A stretch of DNA of 64,000 nucleotides from Heliomicrobium gestii (GTDB lineage: Bacteria > Bacillota > Desulfitobacteriia > Heliobacteriales > Heliobacteriaceae), in the NCBI RefSeq assembly GCF_009877435.1, contig NZ_WXEX01000012.1, forward strand, positions 62,001 to 126,000, read 5' to 3'. Positions 26,801-36,151 of this stretch are shown here, piece by piece. The notes beneath the pieces were generated by a model that saw only the letters and a list, made by a program, of their open reading frames with translations, ran no database searches and was not told where the DNA came from. Made by a program: the position numbers and the translations under genes. Within the stretch, counting starts at the first letter, position 1; the number at the start of each line of letters is the position of its first letter.

Positions 26801-27913
26801 TTAGCTTCCGGGAAGGATCTCCTGAAGGGAGAGTTCCTTTTCGTGGCGCAAATGCACCAGGTAAGGGCTGACCACTTTGCGCCCGAAGGCGTCTTGGGTG
26901 ACCAGCACAGTCGGTTGGAGGGGCGAGCTTTCCAAGAAGTCCACCACATACCCTTCGTCACCGGTGCTGAGGCGAACCCGCATGTGCAGCAGCAACTCCC
27001 GCAACCGTTCGATCAACACGCTGACGATATGCAAGTCAAGGTGACTCCTCGATTGCCGGCAAAGGATGTCGACGGCGTGCAACTGGTCCATGGAGGCGCG
27101 GTGGGGCCGTTCGGCCGTGAGCGCCGAAAACACGTCGGCGACGGCGACGACGCGAGCATAGAGATGAATCCGGGGATAGCGCAACCCCTGGGGATAGCCG
27201 GTCCCGTCGCAGTGCTCGTGATGCTGAAGGACGCAGTACAACTGGGCGTCCGTCAGATCCATGCCGGTCTCTTGAAAATATTTCACACCGAAGACGGGGT
27301 GCTTTTTGATCATCTCAAACTCTTTGCCATTGAGCGCGCTCTTTTTGTTGAGGACGCTGCGCGGGATATAGATCTTCCCCACATCGTGGAGGATCGCTCC
27401 GACGGCCAGTTCTTCCAGCTCCTGCCTTTCCATGCCGAGGTTAAGGCCGATCAGGATGGACAGCAGGCAGACATCGACAGAGTGGTGCAGGGTATAATCG
27501 TCAGCCTCCCACAACCGGTTCAACCGAAAGCCGACCTTCTCGTCGTGAATGACCGATGAAACGATATCGGCCGCCTGTTCCTGGACCGCCTTCTGATTGA
27601 AGACATGGCCTTCCCGGATGTCCAGGAAAACATCGCGCACCGTCTCGATCGCGGCGTGATAGAGATGAGCGGCTTCCTGATTTTTTTCCTGGAGCAGTTG
27701 GGCGGTCTCCTCGCCGTCCCCTTTCGCTTCAGGGGAACTCCGAGGTCTGGGAGCAGATGCTTTGTCGACGAGAAGACCAATTTCTTCCCATTTGCGAATT
27801 TGCGCAAAAAGCCGCTCGCTGACCTGGGTTCCCCGAGGAATCAAGAGGTGTCCCTGCAGGGAGTAGACATCCTGGCGCAGCACGTCGCCAACGCGGTACT
27901 GTTTTGATAACAT
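26801..27913 (-). CDS. HD-GYP domain cyclic-di-GMP phosphodiesterase
   Basis: About 370 residues from the ATG at 27913, which follows a G-rich ribosome site; an in-frame ATG at 27949 is possible. An N-terminal region with a short linker (GDVLRQDVYSLQGHLLIPRGT) precedes the HD-GYP domain: H in LHHSVDVC, the HD pair in ILHDVGKIYIP, HHEHCDGTGYPQGL with the GYP loop intact, and VVAVADVFSALTAERPHR. The conserved metal residues suggest an active enzyme degrading cyclic-di-GMP. The last 80 residues are a distinct beta-rich tail (VRLSTGDEGYVVDF...). Cytosolic, with no sensor membrane domain. Confidence 0.92.
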   Translation of the reverse strand: MLSKQYRVGDVLRQDVYSLQGHLLIPRGTQVSERLFAQIRKWEEIGLLVDKASAPRPRSSPEAKGDGEETAQLLQEKNQEAAHLYHAAIETVRDVFLDIREGHVFNQKAVQEQAADIVSSVIHDEKVGFRLNRLWEADDYTLHHSVDVCLLSILIGLNLGMERQELEELAVGAILHDVGKIYIPRSVLNKKSALNGKEFEMIKKHPVFGVKYFQETGMDLTDAQLYCVLQHHEHCDGTGYPQGLRYPRIHLYARVVAVADVFSALTAERPHRASMDQLHAVDILCRQSRSHLDLHIVSVLIERLRELLLHMRVRLSTGDEGYVVDFLESSPLQPTVLVTQDAFGRKVVSPYLVHLRHEKELSLQEILPGS

Positions 27914-28096
27914 CTCAACGAATCCCCCCAGAACGTGTCGATCGATCATCCTACCCTGTTTCCGATCTCTCGTTCTGTCACCGTTTTTCCATTTTATGCT
28001 TAGGGCAGAAATAGCGTCTTTTCCAATTTAAACAATCAAGAGATTTTTCACAATATTGTTTATTTCCATTAAAATCCGGATATCCCTGCTGAGACG

Positions 28097-28129
28097 CAAA
28101 AAAAAGCGCCGAAGTTTCAACACCGGCGC
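28097..28129 (-). terminator. Terminator of the MacAB-type operon
   Basis: On the minus strand GCGCCG pairs with CGGCGC and is followed by TTTTTTTT, about 80 bases after the permease stop. Confidence 0.75.
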
Positions 28130-28209
28130 CGAAGGACTTAGATTCCTTATTCGGTATAGATTCCTTTCATGGACTCTGTCTGCTTGATTTACAGGGGTAG
28201 AGCCGCCCG

Positions 28210-29400
28210 CTACTCGTAACGAAGCGCCTCGATCGGATCCAGTTTGGCCGCCCGGTTGGCCGGGTAGAGGCTGAAGAAGATCCCGATCAGGCTGGAGACA
28301 GTGAAGGCCACGAGCAGCCCTGTCCAGGAAAAGGGGGCGTCGACACCGACAAAGTGGGCCAGCGCCCAACTGCCGCCGATGCCCACAAGGGCGCCGAGAC
28401 TGCCGCCGAAGAGACAGAGGACGACGCCTTCCATCAAGAACTGAATGAGGATGTGCCGCCGCTCGGCGCCGAGCGCCTTGCGCAGGCCGATCTCCCTCGT
28501 CCGCTCTGTCACCGAGACGAGCATGATGTTCATGACGCCGATCCCGCCCACCAAGAGGGAGATGGCGGCCACACCGGAGAGGATGCCGGCGATGACGCCG
28601 GTCACCTTGTTCATATCCCCCATCGTTTCCTGGATGCTGTTGACACGGTAATGGTCTTTCGTGTGGTGGCGCCGGTTGAGCAGGCTTTTCGCCTTCTCCG
28701 TGGCGGCCGTGACGTCGCCCTCATCGCGGGTCGCCGCCTCGATGGAAAAAATGCGAGACCGGTCAAAGGCGAACTGAGCAAAGGTGATCGGCACGTAGGC
28801 TGTCAGATCCCGGCTTTGATCGAGGGCGAACTTATCCTGCTGATAGACGCCGATAATCGTGACCGTGCTGGCTTCTAACTTGACGGGCAGGCCCACCACA
28901 TCGGTGTGGCCAAAGAGTTCTTTCGCCAGTTCCTTGCTGACAACGGCGACAGCCCGTGTGCCCGAGGCATCAGAGGCGTTGAGGGAACGCCCCTGGACGA
29001 GCTTCAGGTTTCGCTGGATGGAAAAGTAGGACTCGTTGACACCGTAAACAGAAGCCCGCTTTTTCGCTTTTTTCCCCTCAATGATGGTCTGAAACTGGTT
29101 CATCGGGCTGACATGGCTGAGTTCGGGAATCAGTTCCTTCAGGGCGGTCACATCTTCCATGGTGATGTCATCAATGTCGATGTCGGTGGTCTCATCGTTC
29201 CAATTCGGATAGATGGTGAAGGAAGTGGAACCGAACTTCTGGATCTGCTGCTTTAAGTAACTCTGTCCCGCCTCGCTGACGGTGATGACGGTGACCACCG
29301 CCGCAATGCCGATGACAAGCCCCAGGATCGTCAGGCCGGAGCGGAGTTTGTTGACACGGATCCCCTGCAAAGCGACCTTGAACAGTTCGAGGAGATTCAT
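28210..29400 (-). CDS. MacB-type ABC transporter permease (FtsX-like)
   Basis: 396 residues. An N-terminal helix (LRSGLTILGLVIGIAAVVTVI) leads to a large extracytoplasmic MacB_PCD domain (about residues 45-230), then three C-terminal helices of the FtsX domain with MNIMLVSVTERTREIGLRKALGA, the mechanotransmission signature. It works with the ATPase and membrane-fusion protein upstream, and the stop/start overlaps show one operon. The likely role is export of a peptide, antibiotic or lipid-linked molecule across the single membrane. Confidence 0.93.
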   Translation of the reverse strand: MNLLELFKVALQGIRVNKLRSGLTILGLVIGIAAVVTVITVSEAGQSYLKQQIQKFGSTSFTIYPNWNDETTDIDIDDITMEDVTALKELIPELSHVSPMNQFQTIIEGKKAKKRASVYGVNESYFSIQRNLKLVQGRSLNASDASGTRAVAVVSKELAKELFGHTDVVGLPVKLEASTVTIIGVYQQDKFALDQSRDLTAYVPITFAQFAFDRSRIFSIEAATRDEGDVTAATEKAKSLLNRRHHTKDHYRVNSIQETMGDMNKVTGVIAGILSGVAAISLLVGGIGVMNIMLVSVTERTREIGLRKALGAERRHILIQFLMEGVVLCLFGGSLGALVGIGGSWALAHFVGVDAPFSWTGLLVAFTVSSLIGIFFSLYPANRAAKLDPIEALRYE

Positions 29401-30086
29401 TCCGCCTCCCCCTTTCGCTGGGTGACGCGGCCGTCGCGGCAGGTGACCACCCTTTTGGCGTAGGCGGCGATGTCCGGTTCGTGGGTGATGATGATGATCG
29501 TCGTCCCCTCGGCGTTGAGTGCCTGGAAGATGTCCATGATTTCGATGCTGGTCTTGGAATCCAGGTTGCCTGTGGGCTCATCGGCCAGGAGGAGCAAGGG
29601 CCGGTTGACGAGCGCTCTGGCGATGGCAACGCGCTGTTTCTGTCCCCCTGACATTTCGTTGGGTTTGTGACGCATCCGCTCGGCCAAGCCGACACGAGTC
29701 AGCGCTTCTTCCGCCCGGCGGCGACGCTCCCTGGCGCCGAGACCGGCGTAGATCATGGGCAGTTCCACATTGGACAGCGCGTCGATGCGAGGCAGCAATT
29801 GAAAGTTTTGAAAGACAAAGCCGAGTTTTCCGTTGCGGATCCGGGCCAACTGACGGTCGTCAAGGGTCGCCACATCCAGGCCATCCAGGAGGTAGCGTCC
29901 CACCGTGGGGCGGTCCAGGCAGCCGAGGATGTTCATCAGCGTCGATTTGCCGGAGCCGGAAGGTCCCATGATGGCCAGGTAGTCGCCGGCATAGACGGAT
30001 ATGTTCACGTCTTTAAGAGCTTCCACGGCGACGGCGCCGGTCTGGTAGGTCTTGCCGACCCCTTCCAGGCACACGGAGGGGATCAT
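29397..30086 (-). CDS. MacB/LolD-type ABC transporter ATPase
   Basis: 229 residues. Walker [11 protein letters not shown]-loop [20 protein letters not shown], signature [15 protein letters not shown], Walker [13 protein letters not shown] and the H-loop [10 protein letters not shown]. It overlaps its permease and its fusion-protein gene by 4 bases each. It powers the exporter. Confidence 0.95.
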   Translation of the reverse strand: MIPSVCLEGVGKTYQTGAVAVEALKDVNISVYAGDYLAIMGPSGSGKSTLMNILGCLDRPTVGRYLLDGLDVATLDDRQLARIRNGKLGFVFQNFQLLPRIDALSNVELPMIYAGLGARERRRRAEEALTRVGLAERMRHKPNEMSGGQKQRVAIARALVNRPLLLLADEPTGNLDSKTSIEIMDIFQALNAEGTTIIIITHEPDIAAYAKRVVTCRDGRVTQRKGEAE

Positions 30087-31453
30087 CCCTTCACCCCCTG
30101 GCCGGGCGGGCGCACATTGGGCGGCAGGATCGTGACGGGCGTCCCCTCGAGCAAGTCCTCGGGCGGGTTCAGAATCAATTGATCACCGGCCTGAATGCCC
30201 GATTTCACTTCCACCATTATGTCGTTGGCCTTGCCGGTCACGACAGGACAGATGACGACCTTGCCATCGCGAACAACGAGGGCTTCTTTTCCGTTCCGTG
30301 ATTCGCGAATCGCTTCATGGGGCGCCGTGAGCACCTGGGTCAGATGAGCCGCTTTGATGCGCAGATCCACATTGGTCCCCGGCCGGCCGACGCCCTCCGG
30401 GTTGTCCACTTCAACGGTGACGGGAACGGTCGTTTTTTCGGTCTGTTCTTTTTCCTTTGTCACCGCCTGAGGCGCGATGACCGTCACATTGCCGTTCAGT
30501 TGCTTGTCGCCCAGGGCCGGCCCGGTTACCTGAGCGGCCATGCCGATCCCGATCTGCGGGAGGTCAGCCTCACTGACATCGGCCTTGATCTTCAGCCGGT
30601 CGGTGCGACCGAGGACGGCGATCTTCGTCTCCGGCGCGATATAATCGCCGGGATCGACAGGGACCTCTAGGACCATGCCATCCATGGGCGCTTTGACGGC
30701 GCACTCATCAAGGTCGCGGGCCGCCGTCTCCCAATCCTGGCGTTTCAGCTGGATCTGGGCTTCTTTCAGTTTGATATCGGTCCCCAAGTCATTCGTCTCA
30801 ATCGACTCAAGGTGCAGTTGATCGTTCCGGTATTGGGACGCCGAGTCCTCATAGGTATGTACAGCCTCATCGAGATCCTTTTTCGCGGCCGCGCCGCTGT
30901 CGAAGAGCGCCTGGGTGCGGTCGAGGTTCCTCTTGTTCAGTTCCATCTTCTTGCGGCTTTGCTCGGCTGTCTCTCGGGCTTTATCCCGCTCGTACAGGGC
31001 AGCCTGGCGGCTTTTGTCCAGGTTGAGTTGTTCCACTTGCAGGTTGACGCGGGCGTCCGATTCTTTGCGGCTCATGTCCTCTTTGTCGATCAGTGCCAGC
31101 ACATCGCCGGCCTTGACCGTCTGTCCGGCTTCCACAAAGACCTTGACCAACTTACCTTTCACCCGAGCGGTGATGTTCTCCTTCGCATAGGGTTCGATTT
31201 TGCCGGAGACGACGACAGATACCTCCAAATCGCCTGCGGAAACCTCCCGTGCGCTCACGGGAACACCGGAGAGTTTTTGAGCCGGTCGCAGGGCCGCCCA
31301 GCCACCGCCTGCCACAGCGACGACCAGGATCCCTGCGATCAAGCGTTTGCGTGTCTTTCCGATTCCTTGCCAACGGGTTTTCAGTGACTGCAACAAGATG
31401 CCGATTCCTCTCTCTATTGATTTCTTTCTGGGCTTGATCAGCGACTCGAACAT
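30083..31453 (-). CDS. MacA/HlyD-type membrane fusion protein
   Basis: 456 residues as drawn. A TTG at 31396, after AGAGAGGAA, is a good alternative start that would drop 19 basic residues. Features: one N-terminal transmembrane helix (RLIAGILVVAVAGGGWAAL), a lipoyl-like half (VSGKIEPYAKENITARVKGKL), a coiled-coil hairpin rich in K/R/E/Q (SDARVNLQVEQLNLDKSRQA... ), the second lipoyl half (DGMVLEVPVDPGDYIAPET), and a beta-barrel. First gene of the three-gene exporter unit. Confidence 0.93.
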   Translation of the reverse strand: MFESLIKPRKKSIERGIGILLQSLKTRWQGIGKTRKRLIAGILVVAVAGGGWAALRPAQKLSGVPVSAREVSAGDLEVSVVVSGKIEPYAKENITARVKGKLVKVFVEAGQTVKAGDVLALIDKEDMSRKESDARVNLQVEQLNLDKSRQAALYERDKARETAEQSRKKMELNKRNLDRTQALFDSGAAAKKDLDEAVHTYEDSASQYRNDQLHLESIETNDLGTDIKLKEAQIQLKRQDWETAARDLDECAVKAPMDGMVLEVPVDPGDYIAPETKIAVLGRTDRLKIKADVSEADLPQIGIGMAAQVTGPALGDKQLNGNVTVIAPQAVTKEKEQTEKTTVPVTVEVDNPEGVGRPGTNVDLRIKAAHLTQVLTAPHEAIRESRNGKEALVVRDGKVVICPVVTGKANDIMVEVKSGIQAGDQLILNPPEDLLEGTPVTILPPNVRPPGQGVKG

Positions 31454-31508
31454 GTAGGAGCCGCTCCGTTGGAAGAGCCGCCCCTTCTCCTCCCTTGGGG
31501 TCGATCGA

Positions 31509-32831
31509 TCACAGCGGAATCACCCGACGCGCCGCTGCCGCCGCCTCGTCGAGCACGTCTTTTTCGTCCATGGTCAACAGCCGTCGGTTGCCCATGACGA
31601 CCTTGCCGTCGATCAGCACGGTGTCCACGTCAGCGCCGTTGGCGCCATAAGCCAGCAGGGCGCAAAGGTCGTTTTGCGGGAACAGGTGCGGTTTGTTCAT
31701 GTCGATCAGGATGAGGTCAGCCCGCTTGCCCGGCTCAATCGTCCCGATTTGATGGTCCAGCCCCAGCGCCCGGGCGCCTTCGATGGTGGCCATGCGCAAT
31801 ACCTGGTACGCTGTCAGCGCCGTCGGATCGCCGGTGCGGTTTTTTTGGAGCCAGGCGGCCGCCTTGATCGTTTCAAAAAGATCGAGTGTCGTGGCGCTGC
31901 CCGCCCCGTCGGTGCCCAGGGCGACCGTGACGCCTTTGTCGCCCAGTTCGAGGACGGGCGCGACGCCACAGCCAAGCTTTAGGTTGCTGACCGGGTTATG
32001 GGAAATGCCGCCACGCAGCCCTTTCAGGAGGTGGATGTCGTCGCGGGACAGGTTGACGGCGTGGGCCAGCAGGACATGGTGTTCGGCGAACAATCCCAGA
32101 TCAGCCAGGTAGCGGACAGGCGATTTGCCATAGCGATCAAACATCTGATCCACTTCCTCCACCGTCTCCGAGAGGTGGATATGGACGGCCGCCTGCAATT
32201 CCTTCGCCAGGGCCATGACGGCCTGCAACTTGTCGGGCGGGCAGGTGTAGGGGGCATGGGGACCGACCATGGCGGTGATCCGCCCGTCCGCTTGGCCATG
32301 CCAGTTGTCGAAGAGCCGGCGGGTGGCCTCCATGCGCCGCTCAGCTTGGTTGTCGATGAAAAGCAGCCCCTGGCAGAGGGAGGCCCGCATGCCCGAATCG
32401 CAGACGGCTCGGGCCACATCGTCCATGTAAAAGTACATGTCGGCAAAGGTCGTCGTGCCTGATTTGATCATCTCCGCCGCCGCCAGCATAGCGCCGGCGT
32501 ACACGGCGTCGCCATCCAGTCGCTCCTCGGCGGGCCAGATCTTCTCGCTCAGCCACTCCATCAGGCGGAGGTCGTCGGAATAGCCGCGAAAGAGCGCCAT
32601 CGCCGCATGGTTGTGGCAGTTAATCAATCCAGGCATGACGATCATTCCCGTCGCGTCGATGACGGTGACGGCGTCAGAGCAGTCAAGGGCTTGATTCTCG
32701 GCAACCATGCTATCGCTCGGGCGGATCGCCTGGATCAAGGAGCCTTCAATGCAGATATCCCCCTCCAGGATCTGCGGCGTCTCTGTCGCCATCGTCAAAA
32801 TCCGCGCGTTTTTGATCAGGATTTGGTTCAA
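31509..32831 (-). CDS. mtaD: Amidohydrolase, S-adenosylhomocysteine/5-methylthioadenosine/deoxyadenosine deaminase type
   Basis: 440 residues of the ATZ/TRZ (MtaD) group. Zinc ligands lie in MPGLINCHNHAAM, then VHIHLSE with its His, LLAHAVNLSRDDI, and the catalytic Asp in LGTDGAGSATTLDLF. It deaminates adenosine-type nucleosides to inosine forms, part of methionine-cycle salvage. It is a single gene on the same strand as the MacA gene that follows. The exact nucleoside preference cannot be told. Confidence 0.88.
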   Translation of the reverse strand: MNQILIKNARILTMATETPQILEGDICIEGSLIQAIRPSDSMVAENQALDCSDAVTVIDATGMIVMPGLINCHNHAAMALFRGYSDDLRLMEWLSEKIWPAEERLDGDAVYAGAMLAAAEMIKSGTTTFADMYFYMDDVARAVCDSGMRASLCQGLLFIDNQAERRMEATRRLFDNWHGQADGRITAMVGPHAPYTCPPDKLQAVMALAKELQAAVHIHLSETVEEVDQMFDRYGKSPVRYLADLGLFAEHHVLLAHAVNLSRDDIHLLKGLRGGISHNPVSNLKLGCGVAPVLELGDKGVTVALGTDGAGSATTLDLFETIKAAAWLQKNRTGDPTALTAYQVLRMATIEGARALGLDHQIGTIEPGKRADLILIDMNKPHLFPQNDLCALLAYGANGADVDTVLIDGKVVMGNRRLLTMDEKDVLDEAAAAARRVIPL

Positions 32832-33165
32832 CCGATGCGCCTCCCTTTCTCAGCTATTCACCACCAGAACGCTCCAGCCAAAAGCGCCCTAATCTTTAGA
32901 CGCTTGAGCGAGCAATAAAGTTACAAAAAAGCGCCTCCTCCATCCTTTATTTCATCAAACTTGACTTAACGATTGCCCCACCTTAACTTAATTCTTCCTT
33001 AATTTTTCATTAAACTCTCCTTAGCTTCTCATCAACCGGTGGATCCGATCGGCATTTACCCAAAAAGCCCACAAAAATGCCCTCCCGCAACGCCCTGTTG
33101 ATGATCATCGGACGAGGGGGAGGGCAGCTTTTTACTTTGCGATTAGCTCGGCGATCACTTTTCCG
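32832..33165. other. Intergenic stretch of about 330 bases
   Basis: AT-rich with repeated CTTAACTTAA-type words (32960-33020), then a terminator for the SNF2 gene. I see no ORF, RNA gene or recognisable regulatory motif apart from that. Confidence 0.6.
33073..33126 (-). terminator. Terminator after the SNF2 gene
   Basis: On the minus strand TGCCCTCCC pairs with GGGAGGGCA over a 31-base loop that contains its own small palindrome (GATGATCATC), followed by TTTTT. Confidence 0.7.
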
Positions 33166-36147
33166 TTACTCCCGCCCTACCCACTCACGGCGCAGGGCGA
33201 AGATCTCGCGAAGCTCCCGCGTCGACAGTTCGGTCACCCAGGCCTCGCCGTTGCCGACGATGCTGTCGTTGAGGCCCTGTTTGCGTTCGAGCAGTTCGTC
33301 GATGCGTTCCTCCAGGGTGCCCAAGGTGATGAACTTGTGAACCTGCACATGACGGAGCTGACCGATCCGGTACGCGCGATCGGTCGCCTGGTTTTCGACG
33401 GCCGGATTCCACCAGCGATCGAAATGGAAGACATGGTTGGCCGCCGTCAGGTTCAAGCCGAAGCCGCCGGCCCGCAGGGAGAGGATGAGGATGGCAAAGT
33501 CATCGCGGGACTGGAACCGCTCGATCATATCATCGCGGCGGGCTTTCGGGACGCCGCCATGAAGAAACTCCGCCCGCTCGCCCAGTTCCTGCCTCATGCA
33601 CACCTGAAGCAGCCGGCCCATCTCAACGTACTGGGTGAAGATGAGGCATCCATCGCCTTCCTGCCGCAGTTCCTCGATCATCTCCAGCAGGCGATCCACT
33701 TTGGCTGAACGCCGGCGAAAATCGCCGGGCGTTTTCTCCTTGAGCAGCAGGGCGGGATGGTCGCAGACCTGTTTCAGGCGAGTCAACGTCTTCAGGATCA
33801 ACCCCCGCCGGGTTATCCCCGTCTCTTCGTCGATTCGCTCAAACAACTCGCCGATCACATTTTCATAGAGGGCCGCCTGCTCCAGCGTGAGGGGCAAGAA
33901 TTCCTTCGACTCCTGTTTATCGGGCAGATCCGGTTCAATGGCAGGATCGCTCTTCACCCGGCGCAGGAGAAAGGGGCGGACCAGCCGGCGCACCTGTTCG
34001 GCCGCCGCCGCCTCCCCGTCCAGCCCGGCCGTATGGGCGAATTGGCGCAAAAACTCACTGGCGCCGCCGAGATAGCCGGGGTTGAGAAAATCCATAATCG
34101 ACCAGAGTTCGGACAACCGGTTCTCCATCGGTGTTCCCGTCAGGGCGACACGGTGACGGGCGGTGAACTGCCGGACAGCCATCGATTGTTTCGTATACAC
34201 GTTCTTGATATTCTGGGCTTCATCGAGGCAGAGACAGTCCCATCGCAGGGCGCCCAGATCCGATTCATCGAGGTGCGCCAATCCATACGTGGTGAGCGTC
34301 AGATCCGCCGCCGCCACGGCATGGGTGAGCGCTTCTCCCTTGGCCCGCTGAGGGCCATAGTGCAGGTAGACGCGCAGGGACGGCGCAAAGGCGGCCAGTT
34401 CCTTCTGCCAGTTGCCCAGCACCGAGGTGGGGCAGATCAGCAACGACGGGGTCGGCCTTCGGGATTGTGACGCTTGCTGCGATTCCGCCGCCTTGATCTG
34501 CAGCAGATAGGCGATCCACTGGATCGTCTTGCCGAGGCCCATATCATCGGCCAGGCAGCCGCCAAAGCCAAAGGGGCGCAAAAACCACAGCCAGGACAGG
34601 CCGGCGCGTTGGTACGACCGCAGGTGACCGCAAAAACCGGGCGGTTCTCCCAACAGCGGCCCCGCCGCCTGTTGGGTGAGTTGTCGCGCCATTTGGGCCA
34701 GCTGTTCGTTCAGTTCCACTTCAAGAGACAGCCGCTGAACCGAGTCTGTTTCCGCTTTGGCCGGATCGAAGGGGCTGAACGCAGCGCTGCCGTCAGCAAC
34801 AGCGGTTTTGTCGAATGAATCATCGTCCGAAAGCCCATCCCCGGCAGCAGGATGAGAATAATGCAGCCGCAAGACTTCAGCGAGATCCATTTCCCCGCCT
34901 TTGCGGTTCATCACTTTGAGCGCCTGGCGAACCAGAGCCGGATCCAGTTGCACCCAACGACCACGGATGCGCAGCAGACGCCGGTTTTGGCGGGCCGCCT
35001 CGCGAAACTCGGCCTCGGTCAGTTCCGTCTCCCCTACGGCCAGTTTCCAATCGAAATGAACGAGGCTGTCCATGCCCACAAAAGAGGCTTCCGTCTCGCC
35101 CGGCATCGATCGCGAAACCGCTTTCAGGCGCAACCCTTTTTTCTTCAGATCCTCCCACCAGCGGGGCAGAAGGATCCGCTCACCGGCCTGAGCCAGGCGG
35201 AGGCTGTCCTCGGCGAGAAAGTTCCAGGCTTCCCCTTCGGTCAGTTCCGCCTTCAGCCTCGGCGCTTTCGGCGCCTGTCCGTCTCCCTCGCGCGAAGATT
35301 CGTCATCACGGCCCAACCGGGGCGCGACAGACAGCCATTTGCGCACCGATCGCCCGATCCGTTCGGCGTAGGGCTGCCACGGCGCCGGCAGGACAGGGGC
35401 AGCGTTGGCCTCTGCCAGCGCTACGGGGATCTCGATCACCCCGGTCGGATCGTCACGGTCAAAGAGGACGACCTGGAGGCGCCAGGCCTCATCCATCTCC
35501 GGCTCACGAAGACGCAGACTGACGACAAAAGGCGTCCGGTCCGCCCTCCAGCCGATCGCTTCCAACCAGTCGGCTTCATCGAGAAAAGGGCCCTCCCGTG
35601 GATAATCGGGATGCAGCATCGGACAATCGCTCACCAGTTGCTCCCACCGCAGGCGGGCGGTCAAGTCGTCGGAAATCTGCGCTTCCACGAGCAGACTCGT
35701 CCATTCACTCAGATCGGCGAGGGCGATTCCCGTCCCGCCACCGGAATCACCGGCAGCCAGATCAAGGCAGAGGCCTTTTTTTCCCTGTCGCCATGACCGG
35801 TAGTCTGGTTGCCACCGCTTTTCCGTCAACGCTTGATCGACTGCGGGGGCCAGACGCTGGAGCGCCCGAATCTCGGGAGACCAGTCCCAGTGAAAAAAGT
35901 CGCTGGCCGGCGGATTCAGCAAAAAATCCAAGGCCCTCTGCGGCGGCAAGACCAGCCCTATGACCCCCTCCCATTCCTCCACATCGACGAAAGAGCCGTA
36001 AAATGAAGGTCTATGGTCTGCAAAGAGGCGGAATTTCCACTCCTGCGCCCGGTCAAAGGGATCGTTGCCATAGTCAAAAGGGCGGTCTCCCCATAGAAAA
36101 AATCCCTTGCCAGGGATCCATCGGATAGATAGGTTCATCGCTTGCAC
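33166..36147 (-). CDS. ywqA: SNF2-family DEAD/DEAH helicase (YwqA/HepA-like)
   Basis: 993 residues. The N-terminal half carries the SNF2-associated region of bacterial YwqA-type proteins. Motor motifs: DDMGLGKT (I, near residue 535), DEAQNIKN (II, near 640), ALTGTPMENRLSELWSIMDFL (III), and the C-terminal lobe with FLHGGV, LSLRAGGFGLNLTAANHV and NQATDRAYRIGQ (motifs V and VI). It should be an ATP-driven DNA translocase with a role in DNA/protein remodelling; the substrate is unknown. It starts four bases after the YwqB-like gene stops, so the two are coupled. In Bacillus the pair is ywqA-ywqB. Confidence 0.92.
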   Translation of the reverse strand: MQAMNLSIRWIPGKGFFLWGDRPFDYGNDPFDRAQEWKFRLFADHRPSFYGSFVDVEEWEGVIGLVLPPQRALDFLLNPPASDFFHWDWSPEIRALQRLAPAVDQALTEKRWQPDYRSWRQGKKGLCLDLAAGDSGGGTGIALADLSEWTSLLVEAQISDDLTARLRWEQLVSDCPMLHPDYPREGPFLDEADWLEAIGWRADRTPFVVSLRLREPEMDEAWRLQVVLFDRDDPTGVIEIPVALAEANAAPVLPAPWQPYAERIGRSVRKWLSVAPRLGRDDESSREGDGQAPKAPRLKAELTEGEAWNFLAEDSLRLAQAGERILLPRWWEDLKKKGLRLKAVSRSMPGETEASFVGMDSLVHFDWKLAVGETELTEAEFREAARQNRRLLRIRGRWVQLDPALVRQALKVMNRKGGEMDLAEVLRLHYSHPAAGDGLSDDDSFDKTAVADGSAAFSPFDPAKAETDSVQRLSLEVELNEQLAQMARQLTQQAAGPLLGEPPGFCGHLRSYQRAGLSWLWFLRPFGFGGCLADDMGLGKTIQWIAYLLQIKAAESQQASQSRRPTPSLLICPTSVLGNWQKELAAFAPSLRVYLHYGPQRAKGEALTHAVAAADLTLTTYGLAHLDESDLGALRWDCLCLDEAQNIKNVYTKQSMAVRQFTARHRVALTGTPMENRLSELWSIMDFLNPGYLGGASEFLRQFAHTAGLDGEAAAAEQVRRLVRPFLLRRVKSDPAIEPDLPDKQESKEFLPLTLEQAALYENVIGELFERIDEETGITRRGLILKTLTRLKQVCDHPALLLKEKTPGDFRRRSAKVDRLLEMIEELRQEGDGCLIFTQYVEMGRLLQVCMRQELGERAEFLHGGVPKARRDDMIERFQSRDDFAILILSLRAGGFGLNLTAANHVFHFDRWWNPAVENQATDRAYRIGQLRHVQVHKFITLGTLEERIDELLERKQGLNDSIVGNGEAWVTELSTRELREIFALRREWVGRE

Positions 36148-36151
36148 CGGA

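Noticed and set aside
28040-28369. Minus-strand ORF overlapping the 3' end of the permease gene
   Set aside because: Shadow frame in the permease and terminator region, with no ribosome site.
34852-35796. 314-codon ORF opposite the SNF2 gene
   Set aside because: Shadow of a strongly conserved helicase; no ribosome site or domain.
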